This document shows positions 25,345 to 33,106 of a DNA stretch of 48,069 bases, in pieces. The translations under genes and the position numbers were made by a program. This stretch comes from Planctomycetes bacterium RIFCSPLOWO2_12_FULL_40_19 (lineage in GTDB: Bacteria > Planctomycetota > Brocadiia > Brocadiales > Scalinduaceae), in the NCBI GenBank assembly GCA_001828595.1, contig MHZA01000016.1, forward strand, positions 1 to 48,069, in the 5' to 3' direction. Within the stretch, counting starts at the first letter, position 1, and each line of letters begins with the position of its first letter. Under the pieces are notes generated by a model. That model searched no databases. It worked only from the letters and a program-made list of their open reading frames with translations, and was not told the origin of the DNA.

Positions 25345-25373
25345 TTGCAAAGAACTAAATTGTTTGTTATAAT
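25345..25373 (+). promoter_or_regulatory. Candidate sigma-70 promoter for the ferritin-like gene
   Basis: TTGCAA (25345-25350), 17-base spacer, perfect TATAAT (25368-25373). The start would be near 25380, leaving a leader of about 140 bases. Confidence 0.5.
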
Positions 25374-25521
25374 AATTGCATTATCTATTGATATAGGTAA
25401 GAATTTGATTAAAGTGTTTTAGATGGCACAATTACTTCTTATCGTAACCATAAAATTCCTAAAATATGAAATTGTTTATGCATTATAAGTCTTTCAACAT
25501 ACCAGAAAAGGAGGATAAATC

Positions 25522-25767
25522 TTGACAAAAAGAGAAACTCCGGAAACAAGGACTTTGGTACAGATACTGGAAGAGGCAATAGCAAAAGAACATGATTCTT
25601 ATGAATATTATGCGAAGGCAGCCAGACAATCCGGCAAACCTACCGTTAAAAGGATGTTCTTACACCTTGCAGAGATGGAGAAAGGTCATTTGGCTGAATT
25701 AAACAAGCAGTTGGATTATGTTAAGGCACAAATAATAGTTGATAGTGCAATTACCGGCGGCAGTTAG
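25522..25767 (+). CDS. Small ferritin-like (rubrerythrin-half) protein
   Basis: 81 residues, TTG start with a strong ribosome site (aaaaggagg, 7 bp). Two helices with iron-ligand patterns: EEAIAKEHDSYEYYAKAA (E...E..D/H) and FLHLAEMEKGHLAEL (ExxH). This is half of the four-helix ferritin-like bundle, so two copies would be needed for a di-iron site, as in some encapsulin-associated mini-ferritins, but no encapsulin gene is near and the usual encapsulation tail is not recognised. It could act in iron or peroxide handling. Lies inside the inverted repeat bracket. Confidence 0.75.
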   Translation: MTKRETPETRTLVQILEEAIAKEHDSYEYYAKAARQSGKPTVKRMFLHLAEMEKGHLAELNKQLDYVKAQIIVDSAITGGS

Positions 25768-25793
25768 ATACTTGAGATTATGTCGTTTTGGCG

Positions 25794-25907
25794 GGTAGCC
25801 GCAACCGTTCGGCTGAGCTCACGCCGATACCTTAAGGTTTGCGTAACTATATGTGAAATTTTCATTTACCCGTTTGATGATGAGAAACGTCCGCCTGGGC
25901 GGACGGC
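25794..25907 (-). repeat. 112-bp dispersed repeat, arm B
   Basis: Reverse complement of arm A (23432-23543). Shared ends: ggtagccgcaaccgttcggc and cgtccgcctgggcggacg. It is directly followed by a tail containing ataaaatcgctcaatttaga (25924-25943), a word also present at 4481 and 28032. Confidence 0.8.
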
Positions 25908-26008
25908 AACAACTGCATGTAACATAAAATCGCTCAATTTAGATAATATTAGAAGGTTGTTAGAATTTTTGCTTTTTTCATGTCAAAACTCAAAGGACAA
26001 ATAGAGAA

Positions 26009-26998
26009 ATGGACATAGACCGCGACACACTTCAACAATTATATTACTATCTGAAACTGACCAGACATCTGGAAGAGAGGGTAACTTCCCTGTACCGCCA
26101 GGGAAAAGTTGTTGGAGGTGTATGGACAAGTAATGGCACCGAGGCAGTTTCGGTGGGGTTTGCGTATGCTTTAGAAAAGGATGATATCACGGCTCCTTAT
26201 TTCAGAGATATGGGAGCCTTTCTGGTGAGGGGCATTACTCCGAGAAGGATAATGGCACAATACTTTGGGAAGAAGACCGGGGTTTCAGGGGGGAAAGAAG
26301 GTAATGTTCATATTGGTGACATAAACTTTGGAGTTTGTGGTTTTCCAAGCCATCTTGCAGATAATTATCCTGTAGCTGCAGGAGCTGCGCTGGCTTTTAA
26401 GATAAGGGGTGAGAAGCGTATTGCTGCTGCATGCACTGGCGATGGCGGAACCAGCAGGGGTGACTTTCATGAAGCCCTTAATCTCGCTTCCGTGCTTAAA
26501 TTGCCCGTTGTATTTTTCTGTAATAATAATCAATATGCCTATTCAATGCCTCACCAGAAACAGATGGCCATAAAAGATGTTGCAGAACGCGCCCTTGCTT
26601 ATGGAATGGCAAGCGAAATTGTAGATGGTAATGATGTAGTTGCTGTATATTCGGTGGCAAAAAAGGCTTATGAAAAGGCAAGGGCAGGGCATGTCCCTAC
26701 ATTTATAGAGTGCAAGACCATGAGGATGCATGGCCATTCAGAGCATGATGCCGCAAAATATGTCCCCAGGGAACTGCTTGAGGAATGGAAAAAGAAAGAC
26801 CCTATACAAAGAATGGAAAAGTATTTGATTGAAAATAACATGGCTTCTGATGAAGAGATGAAAGAGATTGACAAACGCGTTCAGGACGTAATAGAGGATG
26901 CTGAAAAGTTTGCCGAAAACAGCCCGTACCCTGACGGTAAAGAGGCGATAGAAGGACTTTACGCCACCCCCATACGGAAAGGGGTAAAAGAATTATGA
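26009..26998 (+). CDS. pdhA: Pyruvate/2-oxoacid dehydrogenase E1 alpha
   Basis: 329 residues, ThDP-dependent E1 alpha. ThDP motif GDG at 144-146 (CTGDGGTSRGDFHEALN) ending in NN near 172-174; RYFRDMG-type PYFRDMGAFL, and phosphorylation-loop-like MRMHGHSEHD. Decarboxylates a 2-oxoacid (pyruvate likely; branched-chain or acetoin cannot be excluded) with E1 beta and passes the acyl group to E2. Stop overlaps the next start by 4 bp (ATGA), so it is coupled to pdhB. Confidence 0.9.
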   Translation: MDIDRDTLQQLYYYLKLTRHLEERVTSLYRQGKVVGGVWTSNGTEAVSVGFAYALEKDDITAPYFRDMGAFLVRGITPRRIMAQYFGKKTGVSGGKEGNVHIGDINFGVCGFPSHLADNYPVAAGAALAFKIRGEKRIAAACTGDGGTSRGDFHEALNLASVLKLPVVFFCNNNQYAYSMPHQKQMAIKDVAERALAYGMASEIVDGNDVVAVYSVAKKAYEKARAGHVPTFIECKTMRMHGHSEHDAAKYVPRELLEEWKKKDPIQRMEKYLIENNMASDEEMKEIDKRVQDVIEDAEKFAENSPYPDGKEAIEGLYATPIRKGVKEL

Positions 26999-27969
26999 AG
27001 GAAATAACATACGTAGAGGCGATACAACAGGCGTTATGGGAGGAGATGGAAAGGGACGATAGTGTCTTTATCCTGGGTGAAGATATTGGCGCATACGGAG
27101 GCGCATTCAAGGTTACAGAAGGAATGCAGGAAAAATTCGGTGAACTGCGCATACTTGATACACCGCTTTCAGAATCCGGATTTACCGGAGCCGCAATAGG
27201 AGCTTCACTTGTCGGTATGAGACCGGTGGTTGAAATGCAATTTGCGGACTTTATCTCCTGTGCCTTTGACCAAATAGTAAACGTGGCGGCTAAAAACTTC
27301 TATAGATGGAAAGCTAAGACTCCAATCGTGATCAGGGCGCCTTATGGCGGAAATATACATGGAGGCGCATTCCATTCCCAATGTCCGGAAGGGTGGTTCT
27401 TTCACACACCCGGGCTCAAAATAGTTGCCCCTGCGTTTCCATCAGATGCAAAAGGTCTGCTCAAAGCTGCAATCAGAGATGATGATCCCGTTATCTATTT
27501 TGAACATAAGTATCTGTATCGAAGGATAAAAGAAGAAGTGCCTGAGGATGATTACATCGTGCCTATTGGAGAGGCGAGAGTTGTAAAGGAAGGAAGCGAT
27601 ATTTCGTTAGTAACGTATGGCGCAATGGTTCATACGGCGCTTGATGCTTCAAAGAAGCTGGAGGAAGGCGGGATTAGCCTGGAAGTAGTTGACCTCAGGA
27701 CTCTTTTGCCATTAGACAAGGAAACGGTTTTTGATTCAGTAAAGAAAACTAATAAGGTAATTGTCCTTTATGAGGCAACAAGAACAGGGGGAGTCGGCGC
27801 GGAGATTGCCGCATTAATCTCTCAAGAGGTTTTTGAATATCTGGACGGGCCAATTCTGCGCATATCAGCGCCTGATACACCGGTTCCTTTTAGTCCGCCA
27901 ATGGAAGAATATTACCTTCCGCAGGTTGCAGACGTTGTTGAAGCCGCAGAAAAACTTGTCGCATACTAG
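26995..27969 (+). CDS. pdhB: Pyruvate/2-oxoacid dehydrogenase E1 beta
   Basis: 324 residues. Family pattern: YVEAIQQALWEEMERDDSVF, ILGEDIGAYGGAFKVTEGM, LDTPLSESGFTGAAIGASLV, PVVEMQFADFISCAFDQIVN, FHSQCPEGWFFHTPGLKIVAP, and C-terminal transketolase part DLRTLLPLDKETV. The Glu in the LGEDIG segment activates ThDP. Forms the alpha2beta2 E1 with the preceding product. Separated from E2 by about 100 bp holding a palindrome (28014-28029). Confidence 0.92.
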   Translation: MKEITYVEAIQQALWEEMERDDSVFILGEDIGAYGGAFKVTEGMQEKFGELRILDTPLSESGFTGAAIGASLVGMRPVVEMQFADFISCAFDQIVNVAAKNFYRWKAKTPIVIRAPYGGNIHGGAFHSQCPEGWFFHTPGLKIVAPAFPSDAKGLLKAAIRDDDPVIYFEHKYLYRRIKEEVPEDDYIVPIGEARVVKEGSDISLVTYGAMVHTALDASKKLEEGGISLEVVDLRTLLPLDKETVFDSVKKTNKVIVLYEATRTGGVGAEIAALISQEVFEYLDGPILRISAPDTPVPFSPPMEEYYLPQVADVVEAAEKLVAY

Positions 27970-28013
27970 TATATCGTTTCATTAAAATATTGACATTCCA
28001 GTATATGGTAGTC

Positions 28014-28048
28014 GCCCGCCTGGGCGGGCTTAAATCGCTCAATTTAGA
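28014..28048 (+). repeat. Palindrome gcccgcc-tg-ggcgggc followed by the aaatcgctcaatttaga repeat
   Basis: A perfect 7-bp GC stem (28014-28020 / 28023-28029) directly followed by the 17-bp repeat word at 28032-28048. The same pairing of a GC palindrome and the AT-rich word is seen at 25890-25943. Confidence 0.6.
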
Positions 28049-28072
28049 TTTTAACTTTCCAGGACAGAAAAC

Positions 28073-29323
28073 ATGACTATGGACATAATCATGCCTCAGA
28101 TGGGTGAAAGCGTAGCAGAGGGAACGATTATACACTGGCTGATTAATGAAGGAGATAGAGTTCAAAAGGATCAGCCGATTGTTGAGATAAGTACAGACAA
28201 GGTGGATACGGAAGTGCCTTCTCCAACAGCGGGTATATTGGGAAAGATAATTCATAAGGAAGATGAAACCGTACCTGTTGGGACAGTTATTGCTACCCTT
28301 GAAGAAGTCGAGACCGGACAAACTACTTCTGCAGCGAAGGAAGAAATCGTATCGGCAAAAGAGAAGAAGGTAGAAGAAAAAGCCATTCCTGTTCCTCCTC
28401 GTTCGCATAAAACACGGGCTGAAGGAAGGCTTTCACCTTTAGTTAAGCGCATGGCCAGAGAATACAGAATTGACCTGAGCAAGGTTACGGGAACAGGCAT
28501 TGGCGGCAGGATTACAAAACAGGATATTTTAAGCTACACAAAACGGAAACCGGTATATGCGCTTCCTGCTGCTGAAGAAGGTACACAGGAGAAAGAGAAG
28601 ATAGTTCCGGTAAGCCCCAGGCGTAAGATAATTGCTGAACGAATGGTGGAAAGCAGGAGAACCGCAGCGCACGTAACCACTACTATTGAAGCAGACATGT
28701 CAAGGATAGTAAAATTCAGGGAAGAACACAAAGAAGCATTCTTCAGGAATGAAAATGTTAAACTTACTTACCTCCCATTTGTCATGCTTAACACTGCGCG
28801 CGCCCTTAGACAGCATCCTGTATTCAATTCATCATGGTCGGATGAAGGTATTATTCTGAAAAAAGATATAAATATAGGAATAGCCGTTTCTCTTGAAGAC
28901 GGCCTCATAGTGCCGGTTGTAAACAGTGCTGATAAAAAACATCTGGAAGAACTTGCCAGAGCAAGTCATGATTTGGCACAAAGAGCCAGGAGTAAGAAAT
29001 TAAAACCTGATGAAGTCATGGGCGGGACATTTACAATTACAAATTACGGCTCCAATGGGAGTTTGTTTGGCACGCCTATTATTTTACTGCCTCAAATTGC
29101 CATATTAGGAATGGGGACGATAACGAAGAGGCCGGTTGTTATAAATGATGCTATTGCTATCCGTTCCATGATGTATTTAAGCCTTTCATTTGATCACAGG
29201 GTGGTTGACGGCGCCAAAGCCGATAAATTCCTAACAACTATAAAAGAGGGCCTTGAAGGCTGGGAACAGGGATTAAATGAGAAAATGCCTCCTGCTGAAA
29301 CCGGGTATGGTGGAGTATGGTAA
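28073..29323 (+). CDS. pdhC: Dihydrolipoamide acyltransferase E2
   Basis: 416 residues. One lipoyl domain (1-78) with lipoyl Lys43 in EISTDKVDTEVPSPTAG, a linker, E3-binding domain (about 122-157: LSPLVKRMAREYRIDLSKV), and the catalytic acyltransferase domain (about 180-405) with His375 and Asp379 in FDHRVVDG. Completes the E1 alpha, E1 beta, E2 set; no E3 gene follows. The acyl specificity is taken to be acetyl from context only. The end overlaps lipB by 47 bp. A start at ATG 28073 (MTMDIIMPQMGESV) fits the usual lipoyl domain start. Confidence 0.92.
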   Translation: MTMDIIMPQMGESVAEGTIIHWLINEGDRVQKDQPIVEISTDKVDTEVPSPTAGILGKIIHKEDETVPVGTVIATLEEVETGQTTSAAKEEIVSAKEKKVEEKAIPVPPRSHKTRAEGRLSPLVKRMAREYRIDLSKVTGTGIGGRITKQDILSYTKRKPVYALPAAEEGTQEKEKIVPVSPRRKIIAERMVESRRTAAHVTTTIEADMSRIVKFREEHKEAFFRNENVKLTYLPFVMLNTARALRQHPVFNSSWSDEGIILKKDINIGIAVSLEDGLIVPVVNSADKKHLEELARASHDLAQRARSKKLKPDEVMGGTFTITNYGSNGSLFGTPIILLPQIAILGMGTITKRPVVINDAIAIRSMMYLSLSFDHRVVDGAKADKFLTTIKEGLEGWEQGLNEKMPPAETGYGGVW

Positions 29324-29999
29324 AGCCTGGCAGCTTCAAAAACGCCTCTTTACCGCAAGAATGTCAGGCCGGATAGAAGACATATTGATTACCCTTCAAC
29401 ATCCTCCCACATATACGCTGGGCCGTAGAGACAAAAACGTTAATCACTTCCTGATAGATAAAAAGCAACTGAGAAACAGGGGGTTTTCTATTTATAGAGT
29501 TGATAGGGGCGGCGCTGCCACATATCACGGGCCCGGACAGATAGTATGTTACCCGATAATCGGGATGAAGGCCTTTACAGAAGATTATTACTTCTACCTC
29601 CGAATGCTGGAAGAAGTGATGATAAGGACGCTGCGGGATTACAAAATCAAACCACGGCGTATTGAAGGGTCAACGGGTGTCTGGGCGGGAGAGAAAAAAG
29701 TCGGATTTGCAGGTGTCAGGATAGTTGGCGGCACGACGATGCACGGCTTCTCATTAAATGTAAATAATGACCTTTCGCCTTTTGACATGATCGTTCCATG
29801 CGGAATAAAGGATATCACGATAACGTCATTATCGAAACTACTGAAAATGAACATAGATATAAGAGAAACAACGGACTTAATTGTGAGGAATTTTAATAAT
29901 GTTTTTAAAACAGAGACCCATATTGCAAGTGTGGAAGAAGTACTGGAACGAATAGATGCAGATTCAAAGCCTGCTCAATTTCAATGTATTATGCAGTAA
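29277..29999 (+). CDS. lipB: Octanoyl-[acyl carrier protein]:protein transferase LipB
   Basis: 240 residues. RVDRGGAATYHGPGQIVCYP (about 75-94), GVWAGEKKVGFAGVRI with Lys141, TMHGFSLNVNNDLSPFDMI and catalytic Cys175 (VPCGI) are the LipB signature. Moves octanoate from ACP to lipoyl domains, the first step of lipoate assembly. Its ATG at 29277 lies 47 bp inside the E2 gene, implying coupled translation; E2 is its natural substrate. LipA is not in the window. Confidence 0.95.
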   Translation: MRKCLLLKPGMVEYGKAWQLQKRLFTARMSGRIEDILITLQHPPTYTLGRRDKNVNHFLIDKKQLRNRGFSIYRVDRGGAATYHGPGQIVCYPIIGMKAFTEDYYFYLRMLEEVMIRTLRDYKIKPRRIEGSTGVWAGEKKVGFAGVRIVGGTTMHGFSLNVNNDLSPFDMIVPCGIKDITITSLSKLLKMNIDIRETTDLIVRNFNNVFKTETHIASVEEVLERIDADSKPAQFQCIMQ

Positions 30000-30240
30000 A
30001 TCCATCTCATTTTTCTTGACTCCAATATCGTATGGTCTTATTATTGCATTTCATAAGAGTATTAACAGGAGTCACCTATTGAGGTTTTCGTTAAGTGAAA
30101 AAATAGTGATTCCACAAGATGATTCCTCGAACATACCGTTGCGGGCACCTCCCTTACGACTACGACACCAAATCCTAGATCTGCTGCCTTGAGGAGTAGG
30201 GGTCACTCTTGACAGACTGTCAAGGTGACTCCCTGATCCT
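30000..30240. other. Intergenic region downstream of lipB
   Basis: No gene seen. A gtcac..ttgaca / tgtcaa..gtgac imperfect hairpin lies at about 30203-30230, without a T-run. Probably includes the eroded 3' part of the PsiE-like gene that follows on the minus strand. Confidence 0.4.
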
Positions 30241-30487
30241 CTATCTCTGGTCTTCCGTCAAATATGTTTTGATAGATTCCAACAGTTCAAGTCCTATGAG
30301 GATCATGAGAAAGAAACCAAAGATTACAAATAATTGTTAAATATTTAACATCAGGAATGGCGGTTTCATCAATTCTTCAACCAGTTTCCAACCAAGCCTG
30401 AATGTGGAAAGCGCGACAACAAAGACCATCATAATAATAAGAGTACCGATAATAGCTTTCTCAAAAGTCTTAAGTTTTTGATTATGT
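30241..30487 (-). pseudogene. PsiE-like membrane protein remnant
   Basis: Minus strand reads KTFEKAIIGTLIIMMVFVVA, then LSTFRLGWKLVEELMKPPFL, MLNI-stop-QLFVIFGFFLMI, LIGLELLESIKTYLTED. This is the start of the PsiE (phosphate-starvation-inducible) membrane family, two of its helices. No start codon follows the upstream stop, an in-frame TAA sits where Glu or Lys is expected, and the last third is missing after TEDQR. Clearly decayed. Confidence 0.7.
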
Positions 30488-30873
30488 TAAAACTTATCAT
30501 GTTCTGCTAAATTTTTCTTGCTCTAAATAGGATTTAATATATAACATAAATTGCAAATTTCAGCTTTAACAGAAATAATCACATTACAGGAAAAAGTCGA
30601 GGAATTTTCAGCTATACTTTAAAGGCTTACAAATTGTGATTTATCAAATGAATCGTGTTCCCGCACGCAGCCGGTGTCGTAGAAACCAGGTTTCCACTAC
30701 AGTAATGATGTATAACTTTAACAATCACAATTTATGAGCCACCTGAGTATAGCTACCTTTTTCAAGGTTTCTCTGGTTATGTTCGTTTATAGAAGCGAGT
30801 GGTGCGCATATAATATTACGATACGAACAATTTATCTGCATACGTGTACAATTTTTTGGAGATTAACTGAAAA
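30488..30873. other. Intergenic region upstream of the fusion gene
   Basis: No gene. A segment at 30657-30755 resembles 33012-33106 (shared ctacagtaatgat and gagtata blocks), so diverged direct repeats flank the fusion gene. Confidence 0.5.
30657..30755 (+). repeat. Diverged direct repeat, left copy
   Basis: Aligned by eye with 33012-33106: gtttccgca/gttcccgca start, ccg-tgt-g-gaaacc, ctacagtaatgat and gagtata in the same order. About two-thirds identical with small gaps. Confidence 0.5.
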
Positions 30874-32808
30874 ATGATAACTAAAAAACCCAAATCTAAA
30901 ACTAGCAAACCACGAAGCGCGGGACTATTACAATCAATAGGTCCTATTGAGAATCTTGAAAGCTATGTCAAGGCAGATTGGTGGAGAGAGATTTTTAATG
31001 CCAATTACTTAAGAACCGATGCCGATGTTGTAGAAGATCAAACCGTTACCAAGACAGAAATCGATCTGTTCCTGAATATATTGTCCCCGTCAAAAGAGAG
31101 TGTGATTTTGGATTTATGCTGTGGACAGGGCCGCCACTCCCTGGAGCTGGCAAGATGTGGTTTCAAAAACATCTTTGGTCTTGACCGTTCTCATTATCTG
31201 GTTAGTAGAGCAAGATCAATCAATCGAAAAGAAGGATATAACATCACCTACAAGGAGGGAGATGCAAGAAAATTGCCATTTCTTCCTGATACCTTCGACT
31301 ATGTGCTTGTAGCAGGCAATAGTTTTGGTTATTTTGAAACCATTGAGGACGATATAGCTATTCTTCGAGAGGCGATGCGGGTTCTCAAGCCATACGGGAA
31401 ATTGCTTATAGATATTACAGACGGTTGCTATATGAAAGACAACTTTCAGCCCCGTAGCTGGGAATGGATCAATAAGAACTATTTTGTGTGCAGGGAGCGT
31501 TCTCTTTCAGAAGATAGCGAACGACTAATATCAAGAGAAGTGATCAGCCATGTAAAAAAAGGGGTAATTGCAGATCAGTTCTACGCGGAGAGGCTTTACA
31601 CAAAAGAAAGTGTGAGTGAGTTGCTGAAAAGATCAGGATTCGCAGACATAGATTTCCATGCTGAACTGTTTACTGATTCGCAAAGAAAACAGGACCTGGG
31701 GATGATGGAAAAACGTATTATCATTACTTCCGTGGTCAGGAAGGAATGGACTCCTGTAAAAAAGCGGCAAATAGTCGCGAAGACAATTGCCGTAACGATG
31801 GGCGACCACCGAAAACTTGACAGAGTAAAACCCAGCGGGAGCTTTGATGAAGATGACTTTTTCACAATCAATGAATTGAAAAAGACGTTAGCAGGATTAA
31901 TGGAATATAATTTTGTCTACTTTGATAAACATGATACACTGATTAATGATATCAGTAAGAATACGAACAAATTTGATTTTGCCTTCAATCTGTGTGATGA
32001 AGGCTTCAACAATGACGCCACAAAAGAACTGCATGTTCCTTCCTTACTGGAGATCCTCAATATTAAATATACGGGTGGAACCCCACAATGCCTTGCGTAT
32101 TGTTACGATAAATCACTTGTCAGAGGGATTGCCAAAGAGATGGGCTTTCCCATTCCACGCGCCTTTATTGTCAATCCTGAGGACACGAATTTTATTGAAT
32201 TGCAAATAGACTTCCCGGTAATTGTGAAACCGAATTTCGGAGATTCCAGCTTTGGAATCAATCAATATAGCGTGTGCAACAATTTAGAAGAATTGGAAAA
32301 TGCCCTTTTACATGTGCGTAAGAATATGGGATATGACAAGCCTATTATTGTAGAAGCATTTCTTGAAGGAGAAGATATCAGCGTCGGCATTATAGGTAAT
32401 CCTCCTGACTCATATATAGCGCTTCCGATTATTAAGGAAGACTATTCAACATTACCGCCTGATCTGCCAAAAATTTGCGGATATGAGGCTAAATGGGAAC
32501 CTGATTCTCCATACGGCATGATAACCTCTGTTCCGGCGAATTTACCTGAAGATACAGATAGGTTCCTGATTGCAAGCTGTGTTAAACTTTTTGAAAGACT
32601 TGAATGTCGTGACTATGCGAGGTTTGACTGGCGATTGGACTCAAATGGAACGCCAAGACTGCTTGAAGCAAATCCGAATCCGGGCTGGTGTTGGGATGGT
32701 CACCTGGCAAAAATGGCTAAATTTGCCGGGCTTTCTTATGCCGAAATGTTAGACAGTATTTTGAAAGCTAGTGAGATGCGCTTTAACAAAGCAGACAAAA
32801 ATATATAA
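30874..32808 (+). CDS. Methyltransferase fused to a Ddl-like ATP-grasp ligase
   Basis: 644 residues. First half (about 20-300) is a class I AdoMet methyltransferase: motif I ILDLCCGQGRHSLELA (78-93), acidic GLDRS, then FDYVLVAGNSFGYFE and VLKPYGKLLIDI. Second half (about 310-635) is an ATP-grasp ligase like D-Ala-D-Ala ligase: FNLCDEGF near 366, PSLLEILNIKYTGG, FPVIVKPNFGDSSFGI, VEAFLEGEDISVGI, YARFDWRLD and the metal-binding LLEANPNPGWCWDG. It would make an amide from a carboxylate and an amine and methylate a substrate or the product; neither is known. It stands alone. Ribosome site ggagat is about 7-10 bp upstream of the ATG. Confidence 0.87.
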   Translation: MITKKPKSKTSKPRSAGLLQSIGPIENLESYVKADWWREIFNANYLRTDADVVEDQTVTKTEIDLFLNILSPSKESVILDLCCGQGRHSLELARCGFKNIFGLDRSHYLVSRARSINRKEGYNITYKEGDARKLPFLPDTFDYVLVAGNSFGYFETIEDDIAILREAMRVLKPYGKLLIDITDGCYMKDNFQPRSWEWINKNYFVCRERSLSEDSERLISREVISHVKKGVIADQFYAERLYTKESVSELLKRSGFADIDFHAELFTDSQRKQDLGMMEKRIIITSVVRKEWTPVKKRQIVAKTIAVTMGDHRKLDRVKPSGSFDEDDFFTINELKKTLAGLMEYNFVYFDKHDTLINDISKNTNKFDFAFNLCDEGFNNDATKELHVPSLLEILNIKYTGGTPQCLAYCYDKSLVRGIAKEMGFPIPRAFIVNPEDTNFIELQIDFPVIVKPNFGDSSFGINQYSVCNNLEELENALLHVRKNMGYDKPIIVEAFLEGEDISVGIIGNPPDSYIALPIIKEDYSTLPPDLPKICGYEAKWEPDSPYGMITSVPANLPEDTDRFLIASCVKLFERLECRDYARFDWRLDSNGTPRLLEANPNPGWCWDGHLAKMAKFAGLSYAEMLDSILKASEMRFNKADKNI

Positions 32809-33011
32809 TCCTTTTCAGATTATGCCGAACGCCATTATGGGCATACCCGGAAAAACAACCGATGAATCAGAATGACCAAGAACAATGGCGTCATTAATGG
32901 CCGTAATCGTTTCCTGATATTTTTAAATATTTCCTGCGATATAGACTAATGCTGGAGGTACTGAGAGGCTGGGTCTTCTCATGCCAATAATCATGCCAAT
33001 TGTTTGAACGA

Positions 33012-33106
33012 GTTTCCGCATGAAACCGATGTAGCGGAAACCTTAAGCTTGCTACAGTAATGATATGTACATGATTACAATATGTCAGCAACTTGAGTAT
33101 AATCAC
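33012..33106 (+). repeat. Diverged direct repeat, right copy
   Basis: Partner of 30657-30755 in the same orientation. Its right end reaches the last codons of the minus-strand TPR gene. The rest of 32809-33102 shows no gene. Confidence 0.45.

Noticed and set aside
25424-25440. TGGCAC at the right distance upstream of the ferritin-like gene
   Set aside because: The -12 element reads CTTCT, lacking the invariant GC; a sigma-70 promoter nearby is better.
25780-26004. Open frame of 74 codons between the ferritin-like gene and pdhA
   Set aside because: It lies across repeat arm B, and the arm is non-coding in its other copy.
29956-30192. Open frame overlapping the lipB end
   Set aside because: Mostly in another frame of lipB and AT-rich tail; no recognisable protein pattern.
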